Below are positions 8,575 to 14,930 of a DNA stretch of 16,899 bases, piece by piece. Below the pieces are notes generated by a model. It was not told where the DNA came from. It searched no databases and worked only from the letters and a program-made list of their open reading frames with translations. The translations under genes were made by a program, and so were the position numbers. Every line of letters begins with the position of its first letter. Position 1 is the stretch's first letter. Origin of the DNA: ZLKRG08 sp964565165 (GTDB lineage: Bacteria > Actinomycetota > Actinomycetes > Nanopelagicales > Nanopelagicaceae); contig CAZMDJ010000020.1 in the NCBI GenBank assembly GCA_964565165.1, positions 1 through 16,899 of the forward strand, read 5' to 3'.

Positions 8575-8813
8575 ATGGCACTAAACGAAGCAGATGTACT
8601 TGCTGGTTTAAAGGAAATCGTTGAAGAGGTAGCTGGCGTTCCAGCAGCTTCAATCGAAATGGGCAAGAGCTTCACTGAAGACCTAGATGTTGATTCACTA
8701 TCAATGGTTGAAGTTGTAGTTGCAGCTGAAGAGCGTTTCGGCGTAAAGATTCCTGATGATCAGGTTGCTGAACTTGCAACAGTTGGCGATGCAGTTAATT
8801 TCATCGTTAAGGC
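8575..8813 (+). CDS. acpP: Acyl carrier protein (last codons in assembly gap)
   Basis: ACP carries growing acyl chains on a phosphopantetheine arm. 79 residues are visible and the last codon is cut by the gap. The attachment serine is S41 in the canonical DLDVDSLSMVEV motif, followed by the acidic recognition helix (EVVVAAEERFGVKIPDDQ). Family proteins are about 77-85 residues and end soon after the FIVKA-like helix, so probably only the stop and perhaps one to a few codons are missing. The position between fabH and fabF is the standard actinobacterial order. Any apparent continuation into fabF is created only by the N run. Confidence 0.95.
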
Positions 8814-8913
8814 NNNNNNNNNNNNNNNNNNNNNNNNNNNNNNNNNNNNNNNNNNNNNNNNNNNNNNNNNNNNNNNNNNNNNNNNNNNNNNNNNNNNNNN
8901 NNNNNNNNNNNNN
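8814..8913. other. Assembly gap of 100 N between acpP and fabF
   Basis: A run of exactly 100 N, the conventional size for a gap of unknown length. acpP is almost complete on the left and fabF begins with its ATG on the first base to the right, so the missing part may be only the acpP end and a short spacer with the fabF ribosome binding site. An extra gene in the gap cannot be ruled out. Confidence 0.98.
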
Positions 8914-10146
8914 ATGACAAGACGCGTTGTTGTAACTGGTCTAGGTGCCACTTCTCCGCTAGGCGGAGATGTCACCACCACTTGGGCTAATGCCATCGCT
9001 GGTAAATCTGGCGCACGGTTAATGAAGCACGAGTGGGCAAGCACCTTGCCAGTTCACTTCGCAGCAGAAGTTGTAGTTGAACCATCTGAAGTAATGAAGC
9101 CAGTAGAGCTTCGCCGCTTAGATCGCTCAGAACAATTTGCGCTAATTGCATCTCGTGAAGCATTCGCGGATGCTGGTAGCCCAGAATTAGATCTCGAACG
9201 ACTTGGCGTTGTAATCGCATCAGGTATTGGTGGCGTTACATCTTTATTAGAGCAGTACCGCATCTTGGTAGAAAAGGGAGCGCGTTTAGTTTCGCCGCAT
9301 ACCGTCCCAATGATTATGCCTAATGGTCCTGCTGCAAACGTAGGTTTGGAATTTAAAGCAAAAGCTGGCGTACATACTCCGGTCTCTGCTTGTGCATCTG
9401 GCGCAGAAGCAATTGGTTATGCATTCGACATGATCCGTAACAATCGCGCAGATGTTGTTATTGCAGGTGGCGTTGAAGCATCTGTTGATGCGCTGCCAAT
9501 GGCAGGTTTCGCTGCAATGAAAGCGCTCTCAACACGTAACGATGCGCCAGAGAAAGCATCCCGCCCATACGATCAAGATCGCGATGGTTTCGTACTTGGT
9601 GAAGGCGGCGGCGTTCTTATTCTTGAAGAGTACGAACATGCAAAGGCTCGTGGCGCAAAGATTTACTGCGAAATTGCAGGTCAAGGTTTAACTTCTGATG
9701 GTTATCACATCGCTGCTCCAGACCCAGAAGGTCGCGGAGTTATTCGCGCAATGCAATTAGCGCTTAAAGATGCTGGTTTATCTACAAAAGATATTTTCCA
9801 TTTAAATGCACATGCAACTTCAACTCCGGCAGGAGATGTTGCAGAAGCAAACGCACTTCGCGGTGCACTTGGTGCAGATGCAGATCACGTTGCAGTCTCT
9901 GCAACTAAATCAATGACCGGCCACTTACTTGGTGGCGCTGGTGCAGTTGAATCTGTTCTAATTGTTAAAGCTATCCAAGATCGTTTAGCTCCTCCAACAA
10001 TTAATATCGCCAATTTAGATCCTGCAGTTACCGTTGATGTAGTTCGCGACAAAGCTCGCGCACTTCCTTCTGGTGATATTGCAGCACTTAACGATTCATT
10101 CGGCTTCGGTGGCCACGACGTAGTATTGGTATTTAAGAGTCTCTAA
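8914..10146 (+). CDS. fabF: Beta-ketoacyl-ACP synthase II FabF
   Basis: FabF elongates acyl-ACP by condensation with malonyl-ACP. The 410 residues are full length. The Cys-His-His triad is C160 in VSACASGAEAIG, H300 in NAHATSTPAGD, and H337 in KSMTGHLLGGAG. The N-terminal RRVVVTGLGATSPLG and C-terminal NDSFGFGGHDVVLVFK are typical. The ATG abuts the gap, so no ribosome binding site is visible, but the family start MTRRVVVTG makes this start likely. accD follows at once: its TTG is the next codon after the TAA. It corresponds in position to KasA/KasB of mycobacteria, but nothing indicates mycolic-acid synthesis here. Confidence 0.96.
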   Translation: MTRRVVVTGLGATSPLGGDVTTTWANAIAGKSGARLMKHEWASTLPVHFAAEVVVEPSEVMKPVELRRLDRSEQFALIASREAFADAGSPELDLERLGVVIASGIGGVTSLLEQYRILVEKGARLVSPHTVPMIMPNGPAANVGLEFKAKAGVHTPVSACASGAEAIGYAFDMIRNNRADVVIAGGVEASVDALPMAGFAAMKALSTRNDAPEKASRPYDQDRDGFVLGEGGGVLILEEYEHAKARGAKIYCEIAGQGLTSDGYHIAAPDPEGRGVIRAMQLALKDAGLSTKDIFHLNAHATSTPAGDVAEANALRGALGADADHVAVSATKSMTGHLLGGAGAVESVLIVKAIQDRLAPPTINIANLDPAVTVDVVRDKARALPSGDIAALNDSFGFGGHDVVLVFKSL

Positions 10147-11211
10147 TTGATTGACCCCAAAGATCCCGAACTTCGCATTGCGAAGTTGTTAGACCCTGGC
10201 ACAAATCATTTAATTACCGAACGCGATAACAGCGGCATGCTTGCAGCTCGCGGAAAAATCAAAGGNNNNNNNNNNNNNNNNNNNNNNNNNNNNNNNNNNN
10301 NNNNNNNNNNNNNNNNNNNNNNNNNNNNNNNNNNNNNNNNNNNNNNNNNNNNNNNNNNNNNNNNNGGCCTTGCACACATCATTGCGGCAAGCGAAGAAGA
10401 AGCAATCGAAGATATTCGTAAGCTCGCTTCCCTATTTGCAAACCAAGGTCATATTGATGTGAAGTTAGAAGATGTAGATCTTGCACAGTACGTTCCTGAT
10501 TCACGTAAACGCGTTTACGAAGTTCATCCATTAGTAGAAGAACTTCTTGATCATGACGAATCAATGGAGCTACTTGCTGATTGGGCACCGAACATGTTGA
10601 CCGCAATTGGTCGTCTAGGTGGACGCACTGTTGGTGTAATCGCGAATAATCCAAAACATATCGGTGGCGTACTTGATGCAGCCGCCGGTGAAAAAGCTGC
10701 GCGCTTTGTTCGCATGTGCGATGCCTTTGGTATTCCGATGGTTGTCATTGCAGATGTTTCTGGATTCCTACCTGGAGCAGGTCAAGAATGGGAAGGCGCA
10801 GTTCGACGCGGCGCGAAGTTACTTCACGCATTCGGTGAAGCGGTGGTTCCTCGTGTAACTCTGATTACCCGCCACGCTTATGGCGGAGCGTATGTTGCGA
10901 TGAATTCACGTGCGCTTGGCGCAACCAAGGTATTTGCTTGGCCAAATGCGGATGTTGCAGTTATGGGTTCTGTTGCGGCAGTTCGCGTATTGCACCGTCG
11001 TTTACTTGCTGATGTTTCAGCAGACCAGCGCGAAAACATGGAGCTAGAACTTGCAGCAAAACACGAACAAGAATCTGGTGGAGTTCAACGCGCAATTGAA
11101 ATCGGCGTAGTTGATTCGGTTATCCAGCCAGATAAGACTCGTTCAGAGATAGCACGTGCAATTGCATCCGCGCCATATCGCCGCGGTGCCCACGGCAATA
11201 TTCCTCTCTAG
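10147..11211 (+). CDS. accD: Acyl-CoA (acetyl/propionyl-CoA) carboxylase carboxyltransferase beta subunit, AccD6-like, interrupted by assembly gap
   Basis: This subunit transfers CO2 from carboxybiotin to acetyl-CoA or propionyl-CoA, making the malonyl-CoA used by FabD. The left part (39 residues, IDPKDPELRI to GKIKG) and right part (281 residues from GLAHII, ending HGNIPL) both match the AccD6/PccB family. The right part holds WAPNMLTAIGRLGGRTVG, CDAFGIPMVVIADVSGFLPG, HAYGGAYVAMNSRALGATKVFAWP and the ADVAVMGS loop. From remembered AccD6 proteins, about 135-140 residues are missing between the parts, so the 100 N are a placeholder for about 400 nt; that both sides share a frame is accidental. 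The TTG start abuts the fabF TAA. The stop shares CTAG with the opposite stop of the ABC ATPase gene. Confidence 0.92.
   Translation: MIDPKDPELRIAKLLDPGTNHLITERDNSGMLAARGKIKXXXXXXXXXXXXXXXXXXXXXXXXXXXXXXXXXXGLAHIIAASEEEAIEDIRKLASLFANQGHIDVKLEDVDLAQYVPDSRKRVYEVHPLVEELLDHDESMELLADWAPNMLTAIGRLGGRTVGVIANNPKHIGGVLDAAAGEKAARFVRMCDAFGIPMVVIADVSGFLPGAGQEWEGAVRRGAKLLHAFGEAVVPRVTLITRHAYGGAYVAMNSRALGATKVFAWPNADVAVMGSVAAVRVLHRRLLADVSADQRENMELELAAKHEQESGGVQRAIEIGVVDSVIQPDKTRSEIARAIASAPYRRGAHGNIPL
10266..10365. other. Assembly gap of 100 N inside accD
   Basis: Exactly 100 N. Comparison with the carboxyltransferase family suggests about 135-140 codons are absent here, including the oxyanion-hole region and the first crotonase-like core, so the printed gap is probably about 300 nt too short. 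Confidence 0.98.
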
Positions 11212-11923
11212 ATATCTAATCTTCCTGCGCTACGAAGTGCGCCTAGGAATTCTTGAAGATCTCCACTTTTTGGCGAATCAAAGATTTCATTTGGAGTTCC
11301 TGATTCAACTATTCGGCCATTTTTCAAATAAAGAACTTGATCAGCGACTTGTTTTGCAAAACCCATTTCATGAGTCGCAATAATCATGGTTATACCCTCA
11401 GATTTAAGTTCATTTATCAAAGTAAGTACTTCGGCAATTAAAACTGGGTCAAGAGCGCTGGTTACTTCATCGAGAAGCAGTAGCTTTGGTTTAGTCATGA
11501 TTGCGCGAAGAATTGCCACGCGTTGTTGCTGTCCACCGCTTAATAACTCTGGGTATTGATCAGCTTTTTCAAGCAGACCGAAACGATTTAAAAGATCTTT
11601 CGCTCTCTGCTCTGCCTCTGATTTCGAGACTTTATGGACCAAGGTAGGCGCAAGAACTAAATTTTGCATGACTGTTAAATGAGGAAAGAGATTAAAAGAT
11701 TGGAATACAGAACCAATCCTTGATCGAATTTCGTCTTTGTCGACACCAAATTCTGAAATCTCTGCCGAATCTAGGAATATTTCGCCATCATCAATCGATT
11801 CCAACAAATTAATGCATCGTAATAATGTACTCTTTCCAGAACCGCTCGCTCCAATTAATACTTTTACTTCATGTGCATCTATTTCAAAGTTAATATCGTC
11901 AAGAACTAAATTTTCTCCAAAAC
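11208..11923 (-). CDS. Polar amino acid ABC transporter ATP-binding protein (5' end in gap)
   Basis: This is the ATPase of a GlnQ/HisP-type amino acid importer. The visible 237 residues begin FGENLVLDDI, so only about 10-15 N-terminal residues are lost in the gap. Walker A GASGSGKST, the Q-loop FQSFNLFPHLTVMQNL, signature LSGGQQQRVA, Walker B LLLLDEVTSALDP and the H-loop ATHEMGF are all present, so it should be active. DEVT instead of DEPT is common in this subgroup. There is no C-terminal regulatory domain of the MetN kind. A start at an internal TTG near 11807 would delete Walker A and is wrong. The substrate is inferred only from the SAM-IV riboswitch upstream of the operon: methionine or another sulfur amino acid. 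The stop overlaps the accD stop. Confidence 0.93.
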
Positions 11924-12023
11924 NNNNNNNNNNNNNNNNNNNNNNNNNNNNNNNNNNNNNNNNNNNNNNNNNNNNNNNNNNNNNNNNNNNNNNNNNNNNN
12001 NNNNNNNNNNNNNNNNNNNNNNN
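11924..12023. other. Assembly gap of 100 N in the ABC transporter operon
   Basis: Exactly 100 N. The permease gene enters the gap after 51 residues and the ATPase gene leaves it already at the FGENLVL segment. A normal permease of this family needs about 230-260 more residues, so roughly 700-800 nt are probably missing. Confidence 0.98.
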
Positions 12024-12178
12024 TGCACTAAATGGAAACCTTGAGCAGTCAAAACAATCGCCGCAACAGCTCCAAAGAAAAGTAAGGAACTAATTGCAGC
12101 GATTGTTTTAGATCTGCGTGCTGCCTGACGGGCTGCTTCCTCGCGCTTTAATCGTGAAGCGGAAGGTGAGTAAGTCAT
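12024..12178 (-). CDS. Amino acid ABC transporter permease, N-terminal fragment (rest in gap)
   Basis: 51 residues are visible before the gap. The start MTYSPSASRLKREEAARQ, then basic QAARRSK, then a hydrophobic segment at about 26-45, matches the cytoplasmic tail and first membrane helix of a group of actinobacterial polar-amino-acid permeases whose tails have the pattern SPS-x-R-L-x-R. The membrane domain proper, with the EAA loop that meets the ATPase, is missing. It lies 22 nt after the binding-protein stop and before the ATPase, which is the expected order for a complete importer. The reading frame on the far side of the N run is not part of this gene. Confidence 0.8.
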
Positions 12179-12200
12179 CAGGTTTTTTAGAGACTTCTAA

Positions 12201-13007
12201 TTACTTTAGTACCGGTGCGCCAGCAGTATTTGATAACCACTTATCTGCAAGCTTCTTCAATGTGCCGTTCTTACGAAGTGCATCAACTGCAGCTGAAACT
12301 TTTGCAGTTAGTGGGCTTCCCTTTGTAAGGACTAATCCGAACTGTTCTGCAGTTCCTGTACCTGGAAGTTGTCCAACAAGAACTGCTCCATCAACAGTTG
12401 CAGCAAGATAGAACGCTGTTGGTAAATCAACCACAATTCCATCAATTTGCTTTGCTTTAAGAGCTGCGACAGCTAAATCGTTAGTGTTGTAAACGCTAGC
12501 TGCACCCTTAGGCTTAATTACATTCTTTACCGCTGTTAGTGAGGTGGTCCCGACAGCTGCGCCAAACTTTGCATTCTTTAGAGCCGCAAGGGTTTTCGCG
12601 GTTGCAATCGATGAACCCTTAATAGACACAACAGTCTGCGCAACATCGTAGTAACCGGTTGAGAAATCAACTGCCTTTTTACGTTCTGGCGTAATTGATA
12701 CCTGGTTGATATCAAAATCGTAGTTCTTCTTGCCTGGCTGAATTACTGAATCAAATGTTGCCGTAACCCACTTAACTTGCTTCGCTGAATATCCAAGTTG
12801 CTTCGCAATAGCGTATGCAACTGCTGATTCATAACCTTTTCCATTTGAAGGAGTATTGCTATCAAACCAAGGTGAATAAGCAGGATTATCTGTAGCAATC
12901 GTGAGAACACCCTTGTTGACAGTGCCTGTGAGCGCTGCATTTGCCGGTGTAATTGAAGTTGCAACTAAAGCTGCAGCGAAAGCAGCGATAATAATTTTCT
13001 TGTTCAT
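12201..13007 (-). CDS. Amino acid ABC transporter substrate-binding protein (SBP_bac_3 type) without lipobox
   Basis: This is the extracellular solute-binding part of the importer: 268 residues from the ATG at 13007. A signal peptide covers about 1-24 (basic MNKK, hydrophobic core, PANA before the likely cut). Family segments are GVLTIATDNPAYSPWFD (about 33-49), GYESAVAYAIAKQLGY, the DFDINQVSITPERKKAVDFS stretch and GAAVGTTS. The protein contains no cysteine at all, so it cannot be a lipoprotein, which is unusual for a binding protein of a Gram-positive. The start is supported by AAAAGGAA at 13018-13025; a longer frame to 13175 would run through the SAM-IV riboswitch and is rejected. The riboswitch suggests methionine or a related sulfur compound as ligand. 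Confidence 0.93.
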   Translation of the reverse strand: MNKKIIIAAFAAALVATSITPANAALTGTVNKGVLTIATDNPAYSPWFDSNTPSNGKGYESAVAYAIAKQLGYSAKQVKWVTATFDSVIQPGKKNYDFDINQVSITPERKKAVDFSTGYYDVAQTVVSIKGSSIATAKTLAALKNAKFGAAVGTTSLTAVKNVIKPKGAASVYNTNDLAVAALKAKQIDGIVVDLPTAFYLAATVDGAVLVGQLPGTGTAEQFGLVLTKGSPLTAKVSAAVDALRKNGTLKKLADKWLSNTAGAPVLK

Positions 13008-13049
13008 TGAATAACTATTCCTTTTGAGAATAAACGCACTTGCGCGCTT

Positions 13050-13145
13050 GCCAGACTTTCTGGCCAGGTCATCACCCGGAGCACCCCACCGCGGTTGGAG
13101 GGTTGCTGATCGATCAGCCGGGGCTATTGATCGATGCTCTTGACC
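13050..13145 (-). promoter_or_regulatory. SAM-IV riboswitch upstream of the ABC importer operon
   Basis: Read on the minus strand, the element starts with GGTCA (13145-13141), which pairs with TGACC near 13067 (P1). Inside is a perfect 8-bp P2, ATCGATCA with TGATCGAT, whose loop carries CCCCGG; this can form the pseudoknot with the later CCGGG. The conserved core AGCAACCCTCCAACCGCGG and then TGGGGTGCTCCGGGTGATGA match my memory of the actinobacterial SAM-IV consensus almost base for base. A 6-bp hairpin GCCAGA/TCTGGC with loop AAG (13050-13064) follows. SAM binding normally turns such genes off, so the importer should be made when SAM is low. SAM-I is the nearest alternative, but the pseudoknot layout and core wording fit SAM-IV. 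Confidence 0.87.
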
Positions 13146-13154
13146 AGCACGAAC

Positions 13155-13160
13155 ACTATA
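13155..13160 (-). promoter_or_regulatory. Putative -10 hexamer for the SAM-IV transcript
   Basis: TATAGT on the minus strand, about 6-7 nt before a start site near 13148, just ahead of P1 of the riboswitch. The same hexamer precedes the FMN riboswitch. No good -35 at the usual spacing is visible. The region 13161-13198 up to the SIMPL gene stop shows no clear terminator. Confidence 0.6.
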
Positions 13161-13198
13161 AAAATCGGCGGGCAAAATCTACTTGCAACTAATTTGCG

Positions 13199-13939
13199 TT
13201 AATTACTCTTAAAAGTAACCGTTACCGTCGCGGTTACGGTTTTATCAATAGTTGAAGTGTCATACATTCCGTAATCAGAGGTCATTGTTGAATCAGGAGT
13301 AGTGACCTGAATAGGACCTGCTTTAACAGAGGTAATTGATCCAACTTTTCCGCCTACCGCCTTAGTCATAGCTGCAGCACGATCCTTCGCATCTTTTGTA
13401 GCTTCGCTAAGTAATTCTGGACGGATCTTATTTAGAGTTGAAACATAATATTGAGGACCATAATTACTTACGTTAACGCCAAGTTGAAGTAAAGAACCAA
13501 TGTTCTGGCTGAGTTTAGAAACCAACTGAACATCTTTTGTGCGCACGGTAATTTCACGGCTAGCTCGGTAGTTCAAAATACGGCCAGTTGGATTACCGTT
13601 GATGTACTCCTCTGTTGGGTATGAACTGATAGCGCCAAGTGTTAATTGATCAGATTTAATTCCGCCATCAACTAGGTACTTCTGAACTGCGTTAATACCT
13701 GAATCAATTCCGGTAACTGCACTTGCAGGCGTTTTGCCATTATTCTGAATTGATAAAGTCCAGACCGCTTTATCAGCCTTAGCATCTACCTTTGCAGAAC
13801 CGATAACAATAATTCCATCGCTCGAACGAGTTGCGAATCCGCTGCCCACTTTGGCAAGTCCTACACCAAGTGCTAATGAAACAATTACTGCGGCAATTAA
13901 AACTGTTGCCGCTTTACGTTTTTCAATCATCTCGTCCAT
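13199..13939 (-). CDS. Membrane-anchored SIMPL (DUF541) domain protein
   Basis: The 246 residues have a short cytoplasmic start (MDEMIEKRK), one membrane segment at about 10-29, and an outer domain of the SIMPL/DUF541 (YggE-like) family. Its marks are IVIGSAKVDAKADKAVWTLSI near the start of the domain, the YRASREITVRTKDVQ strand pair in the middle, and the helix LLSEATKDAKDRAAAMTKAVGGKVG that precedes the final strands ending in TATVTVTF. The molecular role of the family is unclear; E. coli YggE is linked to oxidative-stress tolerance. AAAGGAA sits 5-6 nt before the ATG. It lies 15 nt after the DUF3145 gene and is probably co-transcribed with it. Confidence 0.85.
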   Translation of the reverse strand: MDEMIEKRKAATVLIAAVIVSLALGVGLAKVGSGFATRSSDGIIVIGSAKVDAKADKAVWTLSIQNNGKTPASAVTGIDSGINAVQKYLVDGGIKSDQLTLGAISSYPTEEYINGNPTGRILNYRASREITVRTKDVQLVSKLSQNIGSLLQLGVNVSNYGPQYYVSTLNKIRPELLSEATKDAKDRAAAMTKAVGGKVGSITSVKAGPIQVTTPDSTMTSDYGMYDTSTIDKTVTATVTVTFKSN

Positions 13940-13954
13940 TTTTATTCCTTTTAT

Positions 13955-14410
13955 TTAGATAGCTCTTAGCTGAGCAGTCTCCTGCAAATCTACTCCTCTA
14001 AATGGCTCTAGCTCTACTTCCCACTCTGTTCCGAGGGCCACATCTAACGATTCCCTCATCGCATCATCACTTTTAGCTAACGAAAACTTGATTTGGTTTT
14101 CGGTGATAAGAATATTTCCCATCTCATCAATCTGTGATCGATGCATTCCTAAATCAGGAGTATGTCTAAACATCTGGTTACCACTAGTAATTTCAAAACG
14201 TAGATAGTGCCAACTCTTTAGCGCGCTTGCTATTTCAGCGGAGAGATCTTTATTTGATCGCCATTCGACTTGAGTGCGTTGCGTTCCGGCATCAAGTGGT
14301 TGGGTACGCCAATCAATCTGAACTCTTCCGAGAACAGATTCGATAGACCATTCGACATGGCGAATGAGAGCCATCGGGCATGAGTGGATAGATAAGAACC
14401 CACGATTCAT
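13955..14410 (-). CDS. DUF3145 family protein
   Basis: 151 residues, predicted cytoplasmic, with no signal or membrane segment. It resembles the actinobacteria-restricted DUF3145 family: N-terminal MNRGFLSIHSCPMALIRHVEW, VQIDWRTQPLDAGTQRTQVEW (about 31-51), LKSWHYLRFEIT (64-75), a central TPDLGMHRSQIDEMGNILI, and the close TEWEVELEPFRG. Its biochemical function is not known to me. A good ribosome binding site (AGGAGTG) lies about 5 nt before the ATG. In streptomycetes I recall a DUF3145 gene close to the fabD-fabH-acpP-fabF cluster, and here it is also only a few genes away, so a link with lipid metabolism is possible but unproved. Confidence 0.85.
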   Translation of the reverse strand: MNRGFLSIHSCPMALIRHVEWSIESVLGRVQIDWRTQPLDAGTQRTQVEWRSNKDLSAEIASALKSWHYLRFEITSGNQMFRHTPDLGMHRSQIDEMGNILITENQIKFSLAKSDDAMRESLDVALGTEWEVELEPFRGVDLQETAQLRAI

Positions 14411-14668
14411 GTTTCACTCCTAGCAAGGCGTTATCTGCACCTTCCCCAGTTCAGAAGAGCCAATTGCTGGTGTGTAAGCCAATTTTCGTCCCAAACTCCA
14501 CGTTTTGTCCACCCGTACACGCTCACGGCTAGGTCATTACGCGTGTGGCAGGTAGGCTTTCCCTCAGTCGGACACTCGAAGGTAAGTTTCAAAAGAATTT
14601 AGCTAGATAGATGATCGGCGGAGCCAAATCCAAGCTTCGTCAAGTTTTAACGAAATAGGAAAAAATTA
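14411..14668. other. 258-bp divergent intergenic region (DUF3145 / cspA)
   Basis: This is one of the longer non-coding stretches of the window. It must hold the promoters for DUF3145 (minus) and cspA (plus). Visible items are an inverted repeat ACACGC (14517-14522) / GCGTGT (14541-14546), a TAGGCT resembling a -10 at 14553-14558, and a small hairpin TTCGT/ACGAA just before the cspA ribosome binding site. If 14553-14558 is the -10, cspA has a leader of about 100 nt, as is usual for cold-shock mRNAs. I recognise no known RNA family here. Confidence 0.4.
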
Positions 14669-14872
14669 ATGGCAACAGGAACAGTTAAGTGGTTCAACTC
14701 TGAAAAGGGCTTCGGCTTTATTGCAGTAGATGGCGGCGGACAAGATGTATTTGTTCACTATTCAGCTATCCAGGGCAATGGTTACAAGTCTCTTAACGAG
14801 GGTCAGTCAGTATCTTTCGAGGTCGTCCAGGGTCCAAAGGGCCCACAGGCTGACGCAGTAACTGCTAACTAA
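14669..14872 (+). CDS. Cold-shock domain protein (CspA family)
   Basis: A 67-residue single cold-shock domain that binds single-stranded RNA and DNA and melts RNA structure. RNP1 is KGFGFI (13-18) and RNP2 is DVFVHYS (26-32), with TVKWFNSEKG at the start and the basic-acidic GPKGPQADAV end. The start is supported by AGGA about 9 nt upstream. It is monocistronic, with an unusually long leader for this compact genome and a strong terminator just downstream. Whether it is induced by cold or made all the time cannot be told from the sequence. Confidence 0.95.
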   Translation: MATGTVKWFNSEKGFGFIAVDGGGQDVFVHYSAIQGNGYKSLNEGQSVSFEVVQGPKGPQADAVTAN

Positions 14873-14890
14873 GTAACACTTTAAAAAGAA

Positions 14891-14922
14891 AAACCCCGGT
14901 GAGAAATCACCGGGGTTTTTTT
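14891..14922. terminator. Bidirectional intrinsic terminator shared by cspA and pnuX
   Basis: A perfect 12-bp stem, AAACCCCGGTGA with TCACCGGGGTTT, closes a GAAA loop (14903-14906) and is followed by a T tract on the plus strand. On the minus strand the stem is followed by TTCTTTTT, so it can end both the cspA transcript and the convergent pnuX transcript (pnuX stops at 14931). Confidence 0.92.
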
Positions 14923-14930
14923 ATTGCTAA

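Noticed and set aside
8575..10146. An apparent ACP-FabF fusion protein of 523 residues
   Set aside because: The joining segment is 100 N of unknown true length. ACP is essentially complete on the left and FabF begins with its own ATG and normal N-terminus on the right.
10147..11211. accD as a pseudogene with an internal deletion
   Set aside because: The missing part coincides exactly with the assembly gap and both flanks are intact and well conserved, so missing data explain it better than a deletion.
11208..11807. ABC ATPase starting at 11807
   Set aside because: This start is an internal TTG after Walker A. The frame is open back to the gap and includes GASGSGKST.
11906..11923. A few codons after the gap continuing the permease frame to a stop
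   Set aside because: They are a wrong frame of the ATPase gene, joined only because the gap is printed as 100 N.
11208..11923. Calling the ATPase MetN because of the SAM riboswitch
   Set aside because: The protein ends soon after the H-loop region and lacks the C-terminal regulatory domain of MetN. Its partners are of the polar-amino-acid type.
13008..13175. An N-terminal extension of the binding protein to 13175
   Set aside because: The extension is the SAM-IV riboswitch read as codons. The real start at 13007 has a ribosome binding site and a proper signal peptide.
14411..14668. A c-di-AMP or other known riboswitch before cspA
   Set aside because: Some purine-rich words looked similar, but the conserved core in the right order could not be found on either strand.
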